Source: Dehalococcoidia bacterium (lineage in GTDB: Bacteria; Chloroflexota; Dehalococcoidia; Lucifugimonadales; UBA1123). Taken from it: DNA of 55,705 bases. The stretch is from assembly GCA_009838465.1 (NCBI GenBank), contig VXRN01000051.1, positions 1,433-57,137 of the forward strand, in the 5' to 3' direction. The notes below the pieces were generated by a model. That model saw nothing but the letters and a program-made list of their open reading frames with translations. It made no database searches and was not told the origin of the DNA. This document shows, piece after piece, positions 52,126 through 55,705 of this stretch; the first letter of the stretch is position 1, and each line of letters opens with the position of its first letter. A program made the translations under genes and the position numbers.

Positions 52126-54090
52126 TTGAGCGCCCTAGCCAAGTACGCGCCCGTTCCGGCCATCATGATGTTAATGCTGGTGATGTTTATCGCCGCGTGC
52201 GGTCGCGAGTCTGCCCCAGCGTCCGAATCTGGGATAGAGGTTACCGCCACTGTCGCCGCGCAGATTCCATCGCCCACTACAACAGCATCCGCTACGCCCA
52301 TACCCCTTCCACCCATGCCGACACCAACCATCCCTCCCATTGCGACTTCAAGAGCGGTTTCGCCTGTGGAAACGCCGCGACCGTCCGCCACGCCGTATGC
52401 GGCCAAAGTACGGTCCGGACATTGTGGCAAGATGTGCTCCGATGAGTTCTGGGAGAACGGCGCAACCGTCGCGTCCGTACAGGCTGAATTGGACGGAGGC
52501 GCCGATCCGTCATCTGACGACGGATCGGGAATGACGCCCCTGCACTTCGCCATGTTTCATGCGGGATTCTCCGAAATCGCGGTTGAGCCCGAGGTCGTCA
52601 GGCTACTGCTCGACAATGGCGCGGATCCCGCGGCGAAGACCGATTACGGAGACTCCACCCTGAGCTTCGCGACTGCATATGTACTCAACCCCGAAGTCCT
52701 CGAACTCATGCTTGAATACGGCGCTGACGCCAATGAAGTGGACGAATACGGCAATCCTATCCTGCATCGGGCGGTTGATCAGGCCAGCTACGCCGCCAAC
52801 CCTGAAATCGCCAGGCATTTTCTGGACCAAGGTGTTGATATAACAGCGAATGCCATCAAGATGGTCGAGCTGCTACTGGAACACGGTGCGGATGCCTCAG
52901 CCAGGGACTCGCACGAGCAATCTGTCTTATTCATATACTTTGGGTACTTGGCGGAAGCCGCCATAAACGACAACGAGTTTTATGACGCCGACCCGAGACT
53001 AGTCAGATTGCTGCTGGAATCGGGCGCGGAAGTAACGATGAAAGACGATTATGGGGAAGATGATTCGGGCTTTATGCTCATGACCTACGCGATGTGGTTC
53101 CGAGCAGACCCCGAAATCATTAGTCTGCTGCTGGATCATGGCGCCGACGCCGGGGAGAAGGGCTACGACGGCTTTACGACGCTGCACATGGCGGCGGCAT
53201 CCAGCGTTGACTCCCAAGTCTTTCAGCTACTGCTGGATGGAGGGGCTGATGTAACGGACAAAGGCGACTTCGACTGGACGGCTCTGCATATCTGCGCGCG
53301 CAACGGAGACCTCGACCCCCAGGCGGTCAGGATACTGCTGGATAACGGCGCCGATCCGATGGCCAGGGGCCGCGACGGCGAAACGCCGTTGCATTTCGCC
53401 GCGCTCTACTCGGGACCGGAGGTTGTCGGACTGCTGTTGGAAAGGGGAGCCGACATCGCCGCCTTGGACGACGATATGAATACGCCCCTGCACAGCGCTA
53501 TGACCGACCCCTATCTTGAAACCGACGACAGCGCGGACCCCGAGATTGTCAGGCTGCTGCTGGAAAATGGAGCCGACGTACATGCCCGAAATAGCGGTGG
53601 GAGTACACCGCTGCACTATGCGGCGAACCACAAACTGCCTGACGCGACTCAACTCCTGCTGGATCACGGGGCTGACACGACGTCAAGGAATGACCGCGGC
53701 GTAACGCCTCTTCACACGGCGGCCTCAACCGGTTCGCAAAATGCGGCGCTGCTGCTGGACCGCGGCGCGGACGTCAACGCATTGGATGATGACTTGCGAA
53801 CGCCACTGCACTGGGCGTCGGACCTGTTCCTCGAATCGCCCTCTCCGGAGACGATCATCCTGCTGTTGGAAAGTGGAGCGAATGTCAGCGCCGCGGATAA
53901 AGAACTAAATACGCCTCTTCACCTGATGGCGAAGTCGAGCGAACCCTGGCACGACCCCCCGACGGTCGAGGCTGTGCGGGTAATGCTCGACTGGGGGGCT
54001 GACGTCACGGCGGTCAACAGCGAGGGCAAGACCGCTTGCGACCTGATCCGCGCGGATGACGTGGAGTCGCGCGCATTGCTCTGTCTGTGA
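52126..54090 (+). CDS. Ankyrin-repeat lipoprotein
   Basis: The 654-aa protein starts at TTG 52126 (AAGGGG just upstream) with a lipoprotein signal peptide, MLVMFIAAC with the lipid-acceptor Cys near residue 25. A Pro/Thr-rich linker (~35-75) then leads to about a dozen or more ankyrin repeats (TPLHFAA, LLLDNGADxxA units). An ACGRE start after the lipobox and PTPTxP linkers recur in other secreted proteins of the window. Ankyrin arrays bind proteins; the target is unknown. Extracytoplasmic ankyrin lipoproteins in free-living bacteria are uncommon but known. Confidence 0.88.
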   Translation: MSALAKYAPVPAIMMLMLVMFIAACGRESAPASESGIEVTATVAAQIPSPTTTASATPIPLPPMPTPTIPPIATSRAVSPVETPRPSATPYAAKVRSGHCGKMCSDEFWENGATVASVQAELDGGADPSSDDGSGMTPLHFAMFHAGFSEIAVEPEVVRLLLDNGADPAAKTDYGDSTLSFATAYVLNPEVLELMLEYGADANEVDEYGNPILHRAVDQASYAANPEIARHFLDQGVDITANAIKMVELLLEHGADASARDSHEQSVLFIYFGYLAEAAINDNEFYDADPRLVRLLLESGAEVTMKDDYGEDDSGFMLMTYAMWFRADPEIISLLLDHGADAGEKGYDGFTTLHMAAASSVDSQVFQLLLDGGADVTDKGDFDWTALHICARNGDLDPQAVRILLDNGADPMARGRDGETPLHFAALYSGPEVVGLLLERGADIAALDDDMNTPLHSAMTDPYLETDDSADPEIVRLLLENGADVHARNSGGSTPLHYAANHKLPDATQLLLDHGADTTSRNDRGVTPLHTAASTGSQNAALLLDRGADVNALDDDLRTPLHWASDLFLESPSPETIILLLESGANVSAADKELNTPLHLMAKSSEPWHDPPTVEAVRVMLDWGADVTAVNSEGKTACDLIRADDVESRALLCL

Positions 54091-54196
54091 GACGTGGGAT
54101 ACCAATCTGGATCGTCCAAAATGGCCGACTTCCGACGTTGGGAACCGTATGAAATCTGGATTGGCTAACTGAAAACAGTTGGAGGCGAGCGCCGCA

Positions 54197-55474
54197 ATGG
54201 ATACGATGACCTACTCAGCAGACCTCCACATTCATTCAGCCTACGCCTACGCCACCAGTCCGAGCCTGAACTTCGAGAACCTGGCGCACTGGGCCAAGAT
54301 CAAAGGCATAGACCTTCTCGCCTCGGCCGACTTCACCCAGCCTGAATGGTTCGCAGAGTCGAAGGCGAAGCTGAGCGAGACTGGCGATGGGCTATACGAA
54401 TACGATGGCGTCAAGTTCGTCCTGGGGACCGAGGTGAACTGCACAGCGAGGGTCGGTGGACGCGCGAGGCGTGTACACATACTCATATTCGCGCCCAGCC
54501 TGGACAGCGTGTCAAGGATAAACGATGCACTGAAGCGGAGAGGAGCGAAGCTGGAGGGCGACGGCAGACCGACGCTAACTATGTCGCCTAGGGACCTGCT
54601 GGAAATGTTGCTCGAAATAGACCAGCGGTGCATCATGATTCCGGCTCACGCATGGACGCCGTGGTTCGGGATCTTTGGGTCCAAGTCGGGTTTCGACTCG
54701 CTGGAAGAGTGTTTCGGAGACTTGACACCGCACATCCACGCCATCGAGACAGGGTTGTCGAGCGACCCCGCGATGTGCTGGCGCGTGCCGGAGCTGGACG
54801 ACGTTTCGATAGTCTCGTTCTCGGACGCGCACTCGCTGCCCAAGCTGGCCCGCGAATTGACCGTGTTCAACGGCGTCCCAAGCTACGACGGCCTCGCGGA
54901 GGCGCTGAGGACGCAGGACATTGCCTACACCATCGAGTTCTTCCCGGAAGAGGGCAAGTATCACCACTCCGGGCATCGCAGATGCAGAGTCAGCCTCACG
55001 ACGGACGAAGTGAATGAGTATGGAATCGCCTGTCCCATGTGCAAGCGCCCGGTAACGCTCGGAGTAATGCAGCGCGTGGAGGATCTGGCGCAACGAGCCG
55101 ATGACACGCGCAGAGACGAAGACGGCCTGATTCACTCCGACGACGGCCGACCGCCCTTCAGGTCGCTGGTGTCCCTTCAGGAGATACTGTCCGAGGCGAT
55201 GGGCGTGGGAGTCAATACCAAGCGAGTCCAGGGCGCTTATATGTCGCTGGTGGAGAACTTGGGCAGCGAACTGGACGTGCTTCTCAGCATCCCGTCCGGT
55301 GAGGTAGCCGCAACTCTGCCGCGCTTTGGAGGGATTGTTGCCGATGGACTGGAAAGGGTCCGAGCCGGAGATATACACGTCATACCGGGCTTCGATGGGC
55401 AGTACGGCACTGTAAGGGTATGGCCGGAGGACTCTCAAACTCGGACGTCCCACGAAACACCGCGCCTGCTATGA
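54197..55474 (+). CDS. Endonuclease Q family PHP protein
   Basis: The protein is 425 aa from the ATG at 54197 (GGAGG at 54181); an upstream TTG is part of the ribosome site. The PHP motifs YSADLHIHSAYAYATSPSL, LLASADFTQPEWF, FVLGTEVNCTARVGGRARRV, IPAHAWTPWFGIFGSKSGFD, and a SFSDAHS histidine match the EndoQ/TIGR00375 type. A zinc-finger segment (GHRRC...CPMCKRPVTLGV) follows. EndoQ nicks DNA 5' to deaminated bases (uracil, hypoxanthine, xanthine) or AP sites. It is monocistronic, between the ankyrin and ftsH genes. Confidence 0.88.
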   Translation: MDTMTYSADLHIHSAYAYATSPSLNFENLAHWAKIKGIDLLASADFTQPEWFAESKAKLSETGDGLYEYDGVKFVLGTEVNCTARVGGRARRVHILIFAPSLDSVSRINDALKRRGAKLEGDGRPTLTMSPRDLLEMLLEIDQRCIMIPAHAWTPWFGIFGSKSGFDSLEECFGDLTPHIHAIETGLSSDPAMCWRVPELDDVSIVSFSDAHSLPKLARELTVFNGVPSYDGLAEALRTQDIAYTIEFFPEEGKYHHSGHRRCRVSLTTDEVNEYGIACPMCKRPVTLGVMQRVEDLAQRADDTRRDEDGLIHSDDGRPPFRSLVSLQEILSEAMGVGVNTKRVQGAYMSLVENLGSELDVLLSIPSGEVAATLPRFGGIVADGLERVRAGDIHVIPGFDGQYGTVRVWPEDSQTRTSHETPRLL

Positions 55475-55505
55475 AAATACGCGCCTTCTTAACTTCCAAA
55501 AATCT

Positions 55506-55534
55506 TTGCCTTGCGGCACAGCGTAATGTACTAT
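55506..55534 (+). promoter_or_regulatory. Predicted promoter of ftsH
   Basis: TTGCCT (55506-55511), a 17-nt spacer and TACTAT (55529-55534), about 40 nt before the ftsH start. An overlapping TATATA further down is an alternative -10. Confidence 0.45.
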
Positions 55535-55571
55535 TGATATATAGCGTAAACACACGCTCTGGAGATACGAG

Positions 55572-55705
55572 TTGAGCTCTCGCTGGATGCGAAACAGCTT
55601 CATATACCTTCTGCTCATAGTCGCCCTGGTCGCTATAGTGTTTACATTTTTCTCCGGCAGCCTCGGCGGGTCGAACGAACTGTCCATCAACGAGGTCATC
55701 ACCAT
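55572..55705 (+). CDS. ftsH: ATP-dependent zinc metalloprotease FtsH (N-terminus only)
   Basis: The first 44 residues are visible and the gene runs off the window. TTG at 55572 with GGAGA 6 nt upstream is the preferred start; an ATG at 55587 has no ribosome site. The sequence shows the FtsH N-terminal membrane helix (SFIYLLLIVALVAIVFTFF) and the start of the periplasmic FtsH_ext domain (LSINEVI). FtsH is the membrane-bound AAA+ quality-control protease. The catalytic domain lies outside the window, so the call rests on the N-terminus. Confidence 0.65.
   Translation, partial: MSSRWMRNSFIYLLLIVALVAIVFTFFSGSLGGSNELSINEVIT

Overview
The window is about 55.7 kb of bacterial chromosome, GC-rich overall, with densely packed genes on both strands, frequent ATGA-type overlaps and many TTG/GTG starts. 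No rRNA, CRISPR array, transposase, integrase or phage structural gene was seen. The gene content points to a free-living heterotroph of the phylum Chloroflexota, most likely in or near the Dehalococcoidia/SAR202 group. It includes two enolase-superfamily dehydratases, FAH, phosphotriesterase, SDR, MDR and acyl-CoA dehydrogenase genes, LiaF/PspC-type membrane proteins, an AhcY of about 423 aa, and secreted TPR and ankyrin proteins. This placement is inferred from gene content only.

Layout. 1-4.4 kb: the end of a secreted FN3-like repeat protein, a methyltransferase, a MarR regulator and an AtzA/TrzN-type amidohydrolase. 4.5-8.8 kb: uvrA and rtcB. 8.85-12.9 kb: a LuxR-type response regulator and DesK/LiaS-type kinase, divergent from a PspC / LiaF-like / PspC cluster (envelope stress). 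12.9-15 kb: nadD and an AI-2E-family permease. 15-20 kb: a catabolic block (FAH, phosphotriesterase, VOC, galactonate-dehydratase-like, SDR) with a DUF433/DUF5615 toxin-antitoxin-like pair inside the minus-strand run. 20.4-21.9 kb: two near-identical tRNA-Lys(UUU) genes flanking a PHP phosphoesterase. 22-25.4 kb: a secreted HtrA-like protease, then ATL and Fpg DNA-repair genes. 26-28.8 kb: aldolase, NUDIX and alcohol dehydrogenase. 28.9-33.7 kb: a 1349-aa secreted TPR protein and a small uncharacterised two-gene operon. 33.9-35.9 kb: a second enolase-superfamily gene and a NYN-domain putative RNase with a structured leader. 36.3-44.6 kb: a SAM-I riboswitch and a methionine/SAM cycle block (mtnA, mtnP, rhodanese, PfkB kinase, ahcY, thioesterase, metK, phosphohexomutase). 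44.6-49 kb: a SodC lipoprotein, MFS transporter, small membrane protein and an HD-dNTPase/YwgA pair. 49-52 kb: two acyl-CoA dehydrogenases with a HepT/MNT pair wedged between them. 52-55.7 kb: an ankyrin lipoprotein, endonuclease Q and the start of ftsH.

How the genes work together. The SAM riboswitch, with its own strong promoter and a terminator, heads genes that salvage methylthioadenosine (mtnA, mtnP), clear S-adenosylhomocysteine (ahcY) and remake SAM (metK). Repair genes recur: uvrA, ATL, fpg and EndoQ. Sugar-acid or lactone catabolic genes are scattered as short operons.

Most notable observations. (1) A ~50-residue tandem N-terminal module, which I do not recognise, is shared by the HtrA-like protease and the giant TPR protein. 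(2) A HepT/MNT pair appears to have lost both the MNT DxD catalytic motif and the HepT tyrosine that MNT modifies. (3) A strong promoter drives a three-hairpin leader ending in a terminator ahead of a NYN putative RNase gene. (4) A dispersed GC-rich repeat is fused in frame to the 3' end of mtnA. (5) Two genes look leaderless, with the same -10 to ATG spacing. (6) The two tRNA-Lys copies differ at position 37 and in the anticodon stem.
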